From Deltaproteobacteria bacterium RBG_13_52_11 (lineage in GTDB: Bacteria > Desulfobacterota > B13-G15 > RBG-16-54-18): 5,256 bases of DNA. Location of the stretch: positions 3,150 through 8,405 of the forward strand of contig MGQF01000007.1 in NCBI GenBank assembly GCA_001797745.1, in the 5' to 3' direction. The position numbers were made by a program, and so were the translations under genes. Positions 1-5,256 of the stretch are shown here, piece by piece (the first letter of the stretch is position 1; each line of letters begins with the position of its first letter). The notes under the pieces were generated by a model. It saw only the letters and a program-made list of their open reading frames with translations. It had not been told where the DNA came from and ran no database searches.

Positions 1-9
1 GAGGCGGAC
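1..9. repeat. Possible half copy of the same palindromic element, cut by the window edge
   Basis: GAGGCGGAC at 1-9 shares eight bases (GAGGCGGA) with 910-917, the loop end and right arm of the complete palindrome. If the missing left half is GTCCGCCT, a hairpin would sit 10 bp downstream of the SDR stop codon (19-21) and could act as a terminator or mRNA-stabilising structure. Eight bases can match by chance, and the other half is not visible. Confidence 0.35.
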
Positions 10-18
10 AAGCCCTGC

Positions 19-786
19 TCACTCGGCAATCATACCTCCATCAACAACCAGTGCATGGCCTGTAACAAAGGAAGCCGCGTTCGAACATAACCAGATAACG
101 GCCCCCGCAATTTCTTCCGGCAACGCTATCCGGCCCATGGGTATTGTCTCCCCTGAAAAAATTTTATTTATTTCCGAAGGGACTTCCGATCTCGCATTCT
201 CTATCAAAGGCGTAGCGGTAATACCGGGGCAGACTGCGTTTACCCTGATACCCGTTTTTGCGTACTCAAGAGCCGCCGCTTTTGTCAATCCGATCACTCC
301 GTGTTTAGAAGCAATGTAAGGAGATGCGCCTCTTTGGGCCGCAAACCCGGCAATGGATGCAATATTGACAATAGCCCCACCGCCCTGACTCAGCATCTGC
401 GAAATCTCGTGTTTCATGCACAACCACACTCCCGTTAAGTTTATATTGAGCACCTTGTTCCAAATATCTTCAGGATAATCAGCAACGTACTTATGTATCC
501 CTGCTATTCCGGCATTATTGACGGCGTAATCGAGTTGTCCAAAGGTTTTAATGATTTTTTGAATCATGCCTTGAACTTCCACCGCCTTTGAAACGTCGCA
601 TTGTATGAAGATGGCTTCCCCACCGTTTTGCATGATCAACCGAACAGTCTCATTCCCTCCTTCGCCGGAAACGTCCGAAACAACAACGGCGGATCCTTCC
701 CTGGCAAATGTCAGGGCAATTGCCCGTCCTATCCCGGAACCTCCTCCGGTAACCAAAACAACCTTTCCTTCAATCCCTTGCGTCAT
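19..786 (-). CDS. Short-chain dehydrogenase/reductase (SDR), classical FabG-like, probably NAD-dependent hydroxyacyl oxidoreductase
   Basis: This 255-residue classical SDR has the usual length. The nucleotide-binding motif is TGGGSGIG (13-20). Asp38 at the end of the second strand favours NAD(H) over NADP(H). Cys-Asp-Val (63-65) is the adenine-ring contact, and NNAG is at 90-93. The catalytic tetrad is Asn116, Ser144, Tyr157 and Lys161 (YxxxK). The PG motif (187-188) and the VTGHALVVDGG end (241-251) are intact, so the enzyme looks functional. Likely reactions are oxidation of a 3-hydroxyacyl-CoA or cyclic hydroxyacyl-CoA, or another secondary alcohol; sequence alone cannot decide. The longest frame starts at a TTG at 858 and adds 24 residues not expected before the Rossmann fold. 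The ATG at 786 gives the normal 'M.. GKVVLVTGG' N terminus and has AGGATGGG just upstream. It is separated from the MaoC gene by 314 bp, longer than the other gaps, and may have its own promoter. Confidence 0.92.
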   Translation of the reverse strand: MTQGIEGKVVLVTGGGSGIGRAIALTFAREGSAVVVSDVSGEGGNETVRLIMQNGGEAIFIQCDVSKAVEVQGMIQKIIKTFGQLDYAVNNAGIAGIHKYVADYPEDIWNKVLNINLTGVWLCMKHEISQMLSQGGGAIVNIASIAGFAAQRGASPYIASKHGVIGLTKAAALEYAKTGIRVNAVCPGITATPLIENARSEVPSEINKIFSGETIPMGRIALPEEIAGAVIWLCSNAASFVTGHALVVDGGMIAE

Positions 787-791
787 TTTGT

Positions 792-799
792 CCCATCCT
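792..799 (-). promoter_or_regulatory. Shine-Dalgarno sequence of the SDR gene, decides the start
   Basis: The minus strand reads AGGATGGG here. AGGA ends 9 bp and GGG 5 bp before the ATG at 786. The alternative TTG at 858 has only a CAGGGA directly touching it. Together with the normal SDR N-terminus beginning at 786, this supports the shorter protein. Confidence 0.6.
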
Positions 800-898
800 G
801 TCGCCTTGAACAACGCGTGATGGTCAAGCGCCCATCCATAAATGGCTATTTTCCCCAATCCCTGCTTGCAGCGGGCAGGTCTGTGTCATGCTCGGATT

Positions 899-921
899 TT
901 AATCCGCCTGAGGCGGATTAA
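899..921. repeat. Perfect inverted repeat (10-bp arms, 3-bp loop)
   Basis: TTAATCCGCC (899-908) and GGCGGATTAA (912-921) are exact reverse complements around TGA. The right arm overlaps a second palindrome, GGATTAATCC (915-924). As RNA either strand would give a stable hairpin, but neither side is followed by a clear T-run, so a standard intrinsic terminator is not supported. The core TCCGCCTGAGGCGGA partly recurs at the left edge of the window (GAGGCGGA at 1-8). This is the look of a small dispersed palindromic element, but only this one complete copy is visible. Confidence 0.75.
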
Positions 922-1083
922 TCCTCGAAACACCTCAATGTATGGATGCCTCCCAATATTGATCGGGATGGTTAAAACCCTCGCATTACTTGACCCTGAA
1001 CAAAACATCTCATTTCCGGATAGATACTACTCTAACCCATATTCATATAATCAATATTTTTTAGATGGACGCTTCATGGGCAG

Positions 1084-1099
1084 TCAGTCACGCGACTGA
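1084..1099. repeat. Small hairpin directly after the MaoC-like gene stop
   Basis: TCAGTC (1084-1089) and GACTGA (1094-1099) are exact reverse complements with a 4-bp loop. The hairpin begins one base past the TGA stop codon (1101-1103) of the MaoC-like gene. No T-run follows it in the direction of transcription, so it is at best a weak terminator or a 3'-end stabilising structure. It could also be chance. Confidence 0.4.
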
Positions 1100-1100
1100 A

Positions 1101-2315
1101 TCAGTAACGTAAACCCTTAAAATCCGTCCGCGAAGGCAGTTGGACCTGAGCCGTACCGTTCACGAGTGCGAATCCATCCATGCTTTCGCAAACCACGTCC
1201 ATATCGACCAGATACTCTCCGTTGACTGCAGATTTGTCCGTTACCCGGCCCTTACAATGCAGAAGGTCCCCGGCCATGGGATAACACGGGACCCTTGTGT
1301 CCAGTACCTTGAGAAAACCGTCATCACCCATCCAGGTGGTTATCATTCGCCCCAGCAGCCCTTCCACCTGGGAGTAGAACCCTGCCGCATAACCGTTGGC
1401 CCAGATCTGTGAATGCGGCCCCTTGTTGTCTTCAAAGTGGCATACCCCTCCACAGGTCCACGCGTTCACTTCAGGGTCCAGCCAGGCAAAATCGAAGTTT
1501 AATTTTATCCTCTCCCACTCCAGCTCGAATGCCACGGCATGACCACTCATTGCCGTGTAGAAAGCGGCGATATCATAGATGGTGTAAGGGCCGAGGGGGT
1601 GGAGTTTCAGTTCCTCTCCTACGGCCACATCCTCCCAAAACCTGGCCTCGGCACCGCGCCACGTTTCGGTGTCGTAGCCACGGTAGATGGCGTCCCGCTG
1701 TTCGTCGGTAAGCCTTATCCTTTTTCTTTTGGGGTAAAGAGGGTTTTCCAATGACATCTGATGGTTGAGTAACTGCGTAGCGTGATTATAGATGACGGCT
1801 ACGATCTCATCCCGCTGGTTGATGATCTGTCTCTGAACCACCTCGTCGAACTCGCGGACAGGTTCGGGTCTTGCCGTTTCTACCTCTGTGATACCAAGAT
1901 ATCTGCGAATTGCCCTTAAACGGTCACCGGGCCGAATCGGCTTGTACAACTCACGCCTTGTTCCATTCGGCAGGGTCATGAATCCATTAAATTTTTTGAA
2001 CTCCTCCGGCTCCTGCTTATAGGGATAAGGCTGGACGATGCTGTCGGTAACGGTTGGAGGCCCTATGATGCCGCCCCATCTTGTTTTTTTTGCATAGTCT
2101 TCGCTTCGCCACAGGGGGTTCCTGTCACCGATGGCGTCAACATAGTGTCTGATCAAATCCGTGGTCACCCATTCATTCAGCACTGAGCCGTAAAAATTCT
2201 CCAGAGTTGGCGGATACTCGCCAACCTGTGGAATCAGGATTTTCCCGATGCGTTCGTTATTCCTGACCATCCAATCGTCGAAGACCTTGTCCGATTCCAG
2301 TTTTGCGCGTGCCAT
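1101..2315 (-). CDS. MaoC-like acyl dehydratase/hydratase with two tandem hot-dog domains
   Basis: This 404-residue protein has two hot-dog halves. The N-terminal half (about 45-185) contains YVDAIGDRNPLW (58-69) and WGGIIGPPT (80-88), typical of the MaoC N-terminal dehydratase family. A charged linker follows at about 190-225. The C-terminal half (about 226-395) contains FWEDVAVGEEL (226-236), an SGHAVAF helix region (257-263) and a GDLLHCKGRVT strand (349-359), a common end of MaoC domains. MaoC proteins usually hydrate 2-enoyl-CoA to (R)-3-hydroxyacyl-CoA. In the N-terminal half Asp64 is kept, but the His of the classical D-x-N-P-x-H motif is replaced by Trp69, and the second half shows no D-x-N-P motif, so activity is uncertain. 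The start is ATG 2315, with GGAGG (2325-2329) 9 bp upstream. It lies 85 bp after the ferredoxin-nitroreductase in the same direction. A small hairpin directly follows its TGA stop. A role in hydration next to a thiolase and an SDR is plausible; a non-catalytic or substrate-binding role remains possible. Confidence 0.85.
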   Translation of the reverse strand: MARAKLESDKVFDDWMVRNNERIGKILIPQVGEYPPTLENFYGSVLNEWVTTDLIRHYVDAIGDRNPLWRSEDYAKKTRWGGIIGPPTVTDSIVQPYPYKQEPEEFKKFNGFMTLPNGTRRELYKPIRPGDRLRAIRRYLGITEVETARPEPVREFDEVVQRQIINQRDEIVAVIYNHATQLLNHQMSLENPLYPKRKRIRLTDEQRDAIYRGYDTETWRGAEARFWEDVAVGEELKLHPLGPYTIYDIAAFYTAMSGHAVAFELEWERIKLNFDFAWLDPEVNAWTCGGVCHFEDNKGPHSQIWANGYAAGFYSQVEGLLGRMITTWMGDDGFLKVLDTRVPCYPMAGDLLHCKGRVTDKSAVNGEYLVDMDVVCESMDGFALVNGTAQVQLPSRTDFKGLRY

Positions 2316-2400
2316 TGCTCAATACCTCCATACATAGTATTTAATTTCAGAGTACAGATATCCGCCGCTTCTAAAAGCTTGCAGGACCAGCCTCATTTTG

Positions 2401-3384
2401 TTATTCCTCTATCTGTGGCCCATCGGTCCCTGAACGAAACCAGGTGACCGGCCTGAAATAGCGAGGCACCATGCCTTCCTGCCTGAATTGTGGATAGCCG
2501 AGACACAGGGTCGAATAAATGCGCCATGTATCATCGTATCCGAGCTTGGACTTTATTTCCGGTATGAGGTCAACTGTCGCTCCGAAATTGCTCCAGCAGG
2601 ATCCCAGTCCCAGCGACTTGGCTGCCAGGTTCATGTTCTGCCCGCAGATACCGGCATGCTCCTCCGGCGAGGCCATCTTCTCGTTGCAGCCCAGGAAGAT
2701 AACAACGGGCGCATTGAAGAAGATCGGCAGTTCCTTTTGGGCCACGCAGCGAAAGCCGCCCTGGACACGGGGATCGAAAGCGCCTGTTGGCAGGTTGCCC
2801 ACCAGGTTCATGACTGCCTGGTCGTCATTGTACATGGCGTGTATTCCTTGCAGGACTGTATGACAAGCCTCCTCCAACTGACTAATGAGCGCCTTGTCCG
2901 TGACCACGGTGAACTTCCATGGCTGCTGGTTTCCCGCACTGGGAGCGAAACGTCCTGCTTCCAGGACTCGCCGTATGAGAGGTTCGGGTACGGGATTTTC
3001 TTTAAAGTTTCTTACGCTGCGGCGCTCCAGGATTACCCGCTCAATCGCGGTCCATTCATCGGGATTGCCCTCTGCATCCCTGGGCTTCATGGGCATTTTG
3101 ATAGGGGGATACTGGATATCGAAGAAGCCTTCATTCACATGGTAGGCCTCGACGATGGAAACGGCATCCACCGGACAGGCGATTATACAGTTGAAACAGG
3201 AAAAACAGCTGTGCGTCTCCTTCATTTTAGGGATGTCGTTATCCCCCATCTTCCAGCATTTAAAGGGACAGTTTTTGATGCACAGGCCGCAGGAGATGCA
3301 CTTTTCCGCATCCACCTCCATCACACCCATATGCACCCCTACCGGGCGGAGCATCGGCTTGAGTTCCTCAAAGCTTTGCGTCAT
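2401..3384 (-). CDS. Ferredoxin-nitroreductase fusion: two [4Fe-4S] clusters plus FMN-dependent nitroreductase-fold domain
   Basis: This 327-residue fusion is likely a cytoplasmic FMN flavoprotein that takes electrons from or gives them to its own ferredoxin module. Residues about 20-75 form a bacterial 2[4Fe-4S] domain. Cluster 1 uses Cys29, Cys32, Cys35 and Cys39 (before Pro40); cluster 2 uses Cys60, Cys63, Cys66 and Cys70 (before Pro71). Both fit CxxCxxCxxxCP. From about 115 onward is the nitroreductase fold, with ERRSVRNF (120-127), which contacts the FMN phosphate in this family, APSAGNQQPW (147-156), SLGLGSCW (257-264) and LGYP (295-298). The start is the ATG at 3384, with GAGG 7 bp upstream. 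The gene follows the thiolase by 69 bp and precedes the MaoC gene by 85 bp, all in one direction. Family members reduce nitro groups, flavins, quinones or activated C=C bonds, and many are uncharacterised. The context suggests a CoA-thioester reductase/dehydrogenase or electron-transfer role, which is inference. Confidence 0.9.
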   Translation of the reverse strand: MTQSFEELKPMLRPVGVHMGVMEVDAEKCISCGLCIKNCPFKCWKMGDNDIPKMKETHSCFSCFNCIIACPVDAVSIVEAYHVNEGFFDIQYPPIKMPMKPRDAEGNPDEWTAIERVILERRSVRNFKENPVPEPLIRRVLEAGRFAPSAGNQQPWKFTVVTDKALISQLEEACHTVLQGIHAMYNDDQAVMNLVGNLPTGAFDPRVQGGFRCVAQKELPIFFNAPVVIFLGCNEKMASPEEHAGICGQNMNLAAKSLGLGSCWSNFGATVDLIPEIKSKLGYDDTWRIYSTLCLGYPQFRQEGMVPRYFRPVTWFRSGTDGPQIEE

Positions 3385-3453
3385 GACCTTTCCTCTTCTT
3401 AATAAAGTCCTTTTTTGGGGAATCCATTCCCAGTCAAAAGGGCCAATAATTCC

Positions 3454-4707
3454 TCATCTCTTCAGGATGGTTACCGAAATGGCCCCCTCGGAGGTATCTA
3501 TAGAGCCGCCGGAATTCTGAGCCAGACCGACCTTAGCCCCTTCAACCTGCCTTTTGCCTGCTCGATCGTCTGCGACCAGGTGCCAATAAAGCTCCACCAC
3601 CTGTCGCACTCCTGTGGCCCCGATGGGATGCCCTTGCGATTCCAGCCCGCCGGAGACATTGATGGGGAGCTTTCCGCCCAGGGTCGTGTGACCGGCCTCT
3701 GCAAAAGCACCCCCTTCCCCGAGAGGGCAGAAACCCAGTTCCTCGCTGGCATTGAGTTCACCATAGGCTGTAGCGTCATGTACCTCTGCCAGGTCAATGT
3801 CTTCAGGCCCGATGCCAGCTCTTTCATAGGCACTCCGGCCCAGACGGGCAAGGGTGCTGCTCTCATTTTCTTTGTCGGGGTCCTCTCCGCTGGCCAGCAT
3901 GCAGGCCGCCACTTCGACACCGTGGCCGGCGCCTATCATCTTGGCAAATGTCTCAGAGCAGATAACGACTGCCGCCGCGCCATCCCCGATGGGTGAACAC
4001 ATAGGTCTGGTCAGGGGCCAGGCCACTTCCGGAGCCTCAAGTACCTCTTCCACGGTAAAAGTATTCTGATACTGGGCAAGGGGATTCATGGAAGAATGAT
4101 AATGGTTCTTTGAAGAGATAACGGCAAGCTGTCGCTGTGTGGTCCCGTACTTTTCCATGTGTTTCCGTGCCAGGGAAGCGTAAAAATCCATGAATACGGA
4201 ACGTTGCCCGCTCTTTTCCCTTGCACCTCCCCCCCCTTGTGCCTGTTCCCTCTTGATCTTCTCCTCCTGCTCGGCAAACGCCTGCATCATCTGGGGCAGG
4301 GCCTCAACGTCCATGCACCCTGTGAAGGCGGCCAGGGCCTTGTTACGGTCCTCACAATACATCTTTTCCATACCAACCACCAGGGCCACATCCATCTCAC
4401 CCAGAGCGATCTGGGCCCGTGCCCCGTGGAGGGCCGTGGCCGAGGAGGCACAGGCGTTTTCAACGTTTATCACCGGGATGCCGCCGATACCCATGGCCCG
4501 CATGACGACCTGCCCCCGGATGGATTCCTGGCCCTGCAGGATGCCTTGAGATGCATTCCCCACCCAAACCCCCCCAAGCTGCTCTTTGCTCACACCTGCG
4601 TCTTTCAGAGCGCCGTTGACCGCTTCGGCAACCAGAGACTTTAAATTGCGATCCAAGTGGCGTCCAAACGAGGTCATGGCGCCACCTATGATTTTGACAT
4701 TGTACAT
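3454..4707 (-). CDS. Thiolase family protein, SCP-x / nonspecific lipid-transfer-protein type (acetyl-CoA acetyltransferase-like)
   Basis: This 417-residue protein probably cleaves a 3-oxoacyl-CoA with CoA (thiolysis) as the last step of a beta-oxidation-like pathway. The nucleophilic Cys86 sits in NVENACASSA (81-90). A long SCP-x-like block follows, with YGTT (187-190), KNHYHS (200-205) and MCSPIGDGAAA (236-246). EVHDA (308-312) contains His310, and GHPIGATG (359-366) contains His360. The C terminus has NSGGS (398-402) instead of the CxG motif of classical thiolases, which marks the SCP-x branch. A charged, glycine-rich loop lies at about 140-168. The frame can be extended to a TTG at 4716, but the GGGAGG site directly abuts that codon and lies 9 bp from the ATG at 4707, so the ATG is preferred. 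Partner DUF35 zinc-ribbon proteins are frequent for this branch; none is seen here. Because Cys86 is kept, thiolase is favoured over the Ltp2-type retro-aldolase role known in steroid degradation. Confidence 0.9.
   Translation of the reverse strand: MYNVKIIGGAMTSFGRHLDRNLKSLVAEAVNGALKDAGVSKEQLGGVWVGNASQGILQGQESIRGQVVMRAMGIGGIPVINVENACASSATALHGARAQIALGEMDVALVVGMEKMYCEDRNKALAAFTGCMDVEALPQMMQAFAEQEEKIKREQAQGGGGAREKSGQRSVFMDFYASLARKHMEKYGTTQRQLAVISSKNHYHSSMNPLAQYQNTFTVEEVLEAPEVAWPLTRPMCSPIGDGAAAVVICSETFAKMIGAGHGVEVAACMLASGEDPDKENESSTLARLGRSAYERAGIGPEDIDLAEVHDATAYGELNASEELGFCPLGEGGAFAEAGHTTLGGKLPINVSGGLESQGHPIGATGVRQVVELYWHLVADDRAGKRQVEGAKVGLAQNSGGSIDTSEGAISVTILKR
4229..4236. repeat. Homopolymer of eight C (G8 on the coding strand) inside the thiolase gene
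   Basis: The run encodes part of a Gly-Gly-Gly-Gly stretch in the charged loop of the thiolase (about residue 160). The reading frame is intact across it, and the SCP-x-like blocks continue normally on both sides. It is a possible replication-slippage or sequencing-error site. A second run, C7, lies at 4569-4575 near the start of the same gene. Confidence 0.6.
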
Positions 4708-4716
4708 AACATTCAA

Positions 4717-4722
4717 CCTCCC
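4717..4722 (-). promoter_or_regulatory. Shine-Dalgarno sequence of the thiolase gene, decides the start
   Basis: On the minus strand the sequence reads GGGAGG and ends directly at the TTG codon at 4716, leaving no spacer for that codon. It lies 9 bp before the in-frame ATG at 4707. An ATG at 4712 is out of frame. The spacing therefore supports initiation at 4707, making the protein three residues shorter than the longest frame. Confidence 0.75.
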
Positions 4723-4731
4723 TTTATCCTT

Positions 4732-5256
4732 CTATGTGTAATCTTCGAGACAGTACACGTTGTCCGCATCCTTCCTGAATTCTTCCCTCAATACCCTCTC
4801 GAGGTTTTTTTCCGAGGCCGATTTGGGGATCTCGCTAACAACTTGGAGAAATGAAGGAACAGCGTTCCTCTCAAGGTTTTCAACACAAGTCCGGTAGATC
4901 GATGTGGGGTCGATATTATGGCCTTCGACCGGCGCGATAGCGGCCACGATATCGCTCTCGCCCGGCGCACCTGATGCCGCGGGAATGCCGTATACACACA
5001 CATCGTTAACATCCGGATGCTTAATAAGAGCGGCCTCTACGTGCTCGGGCATGATGAAATCACCCGCCCTTCGGAGACCTCCGCCTTTTCGATAATCGAA
5101 GAAAAAATAGCCTTGCTCGTCCCTGTGACACATGTCTCCGGAACGGAGCCAGCCCCCGTGCGTTTTCTTCTCGGAGGCCTCCTTGTTCCCGAAATATTCC
5201 ACCACCGTCTTCCGGCCCATGTCGCGGCTGATCAGCTCACCGATTTCACCCGGAAG
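4732..5256 (-). CDS. Acyl-CoA ligase (AMP-forming, ANL superfamily), C-terminal part only
   Basis: This is the last 174 codons of an adenylate-forming ligase; the frame stays open through the right edge, so the start and most of the N-terminal domain are missing. Such enzymes activate a carboxylate with ATP to an acyl-AMP and transfer it to CoA in the cytoplasm. In partial numbering, residues 2-9 (PGEIGELI) match the conserved GExGEL strand. GWLRSGD (35-41) carries the ribose-binding Asp41. FDYRKGG (53-59) is the hinge to the mobile C-terminal domain, followed by the usual 'RRAGDFI.P..VE..L..HP' block (62-81). The C-terminal lysine motif is PKSASEK (144-150), with Lys150 at the catalytic position, although the family usually has TGK there. 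The tone is close to CaiC-like carnitine/crotonobetaine or aromatic acid ligases, but the substrate pocket lies outside the window. It ends with TAG 24 bp before the thiolase ATG, which suggests one operon. Confident for family, not for substrate. Confidence 0.93.
   Translation of the reverse strand, partial: LPGEIGELISRDMGRKTVVEYFGNKEASEKKTHGGWLRSGDMCHRDEQGYFFFDYRKGGGLRRAGDFIMPEHVEAALIKHPDVNDVCVYGIPAASGAPGESDIVAAIAPVEGHNIDPTSIYRTCVENLERNAVPSFLQVVSEIPKSASEKNLERVLREEFRKDADNVYCLEDYT

Larger units (their letters stand above)
787..1100. other. Intergenic region between the MaoC-like gene and the SDR gene
   Basis: This 314-bp gap is the longest stretch without a gene. It holds a hairpin directly after the MaoC stop (1084-1099), an AT-rich stretch (about 1020-1070), a strong palindrome with 10-bp arms (899-921), and the SDR Shine-Dalgarno site. 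The SDR frame remains open back to a stop at 886-888, so a 5' extension from TTG 858 is possible but not favoured. I find no convincing sigma-70 promoter, no recognisable RNA gene and no coding sequence with family resemblance on either strand. The length and hairpins suggest that the SDR may be expressed separately from the upstream genes. Confidence 0.6.

Noticed and set aside
833..948. CATCCATA (833-840) and TATGGATG (941-948) as an inverted repeat
   Set aside because: Eight bases about 100 bp apart with no conserved surroundings is expected by chance at this scale.
1024..1054. TTGATT and TAGTAT on the minus strand as a promoter for the SDR
   Set aside because: The spacing is 19 bp and the -10 match is only 4 of 6. 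It is also more than 230 bp from the start codon, too weak to list.
842..1099. 85-codon plus-strand open frame in the intergenic region
   Set aside because: No family resemblance. It runs through the palindrome and the hairpin, and against the direction of every other gene.
2488..3402. Long open frame (304 codons) on the plus strand opposite the ferredoxin-nitroreductase gene
   Set aside because: The minus-strand protein has intact cluster and FMN motifs. The plus-strand translation shows no recognisable domain and simply mirrors the coding gene.
3418..3431. GGGAAT-CC-ATTCCC inverted repeat next to T6 (3411-3416) as a terminator between thiolase and ferredoxin-nitroreductase
   Set aside because: On the minus strand the hairpin is followed by an A-run, not T. 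On the plus strand the T-run precedes the hairpin. The stem has only about 5 usable pairs.
3498..3920. 140-codon open frame on the minus strand in another frame within the thiolase gene
   Set aside because: It lies wholly inside the thiolase, has no domain resemblance, and the thiolase frame carries all conserved motifs.
3454..4707. Ltp2-like retro-aldolase rather than thiolase
   Set aside because: The nucleophilic Cys86 and both active-site histidine motifs are present, as expected for a true thiolase.

Overview
The window holds five protein-coding genes, all on the minus strand, so it reads right to left. In transcription order they are: the 3' end of an acyl-CoA ligase (cut by the right edge), an SCP-x-type thiolase, a two-[4Fe-4S] ferredoxin/nitroreductase fusion, a two-domain MaoC-like (hot-dog fold) protein, and a short-chain dehydrogenase/reductase (SDR). 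I see no rRNA, tRNA, CRISPR array, transposase or phage gene.

The content suggests a bacterium that degrades organic acids as CoA thioesters, probably an anaerobe. The double 4Fe-4S flavoprotein fits low-potential anaerobic electron transfer. Ligases with the 'FDYRKGGG' type of hinge region, next to SCP-x thiolases and MaoC proteins, remind me of sulfate-reducing or syntrophic Desulfobacterota. That placement is an impression from family style, not a demonstrated taxonomy.

Layout: ligase 4732-5256 (partial); 24-bp gap; thiolase 3454-4707; 69-bp gap; ferredoxin-nitroreductase 2401-3384; 85-bp gap; MaoC-like protein 1101-2315; 314-bp gap (787-1100) with two hairpins; SDR 19-786. Two starts are better placed downstream of the longest open frame. 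The longest frames of the thiolase and the SDR begin with TTG at 4716 and 858, but Shine-Dalgarno sequences and family alignment point to ATG at 4707 and 786.

Together the genes suggest a catabolic cassette: activation of a carboxylic acid to its CoA thioester (ligase), redox chemistry on it or on its electron carrier (ferredoxin-nitroreductase), hydration (MaoC-like), oxidation of the hydroxyl (SDR) and thiolytic cleavage (thiolase). The substrate cannot be read from this window. No acyl-CoA dehydrogenase, ETF or DUF35 zinc-ribbon partner is visible. The operon start lies beyond the right edge. The SDR, separated by the long gap, may be transcribed separately. The less ordinary signals are the noncanonical MaoC active-site motifs, the ferredoxin-nitroreductase where a beta-oxidation dehydrogenase might be expected, and a 10-bp-arm palindrome upstream of the SDR whose core sequence recurs just past the SDR stop at the window edge.
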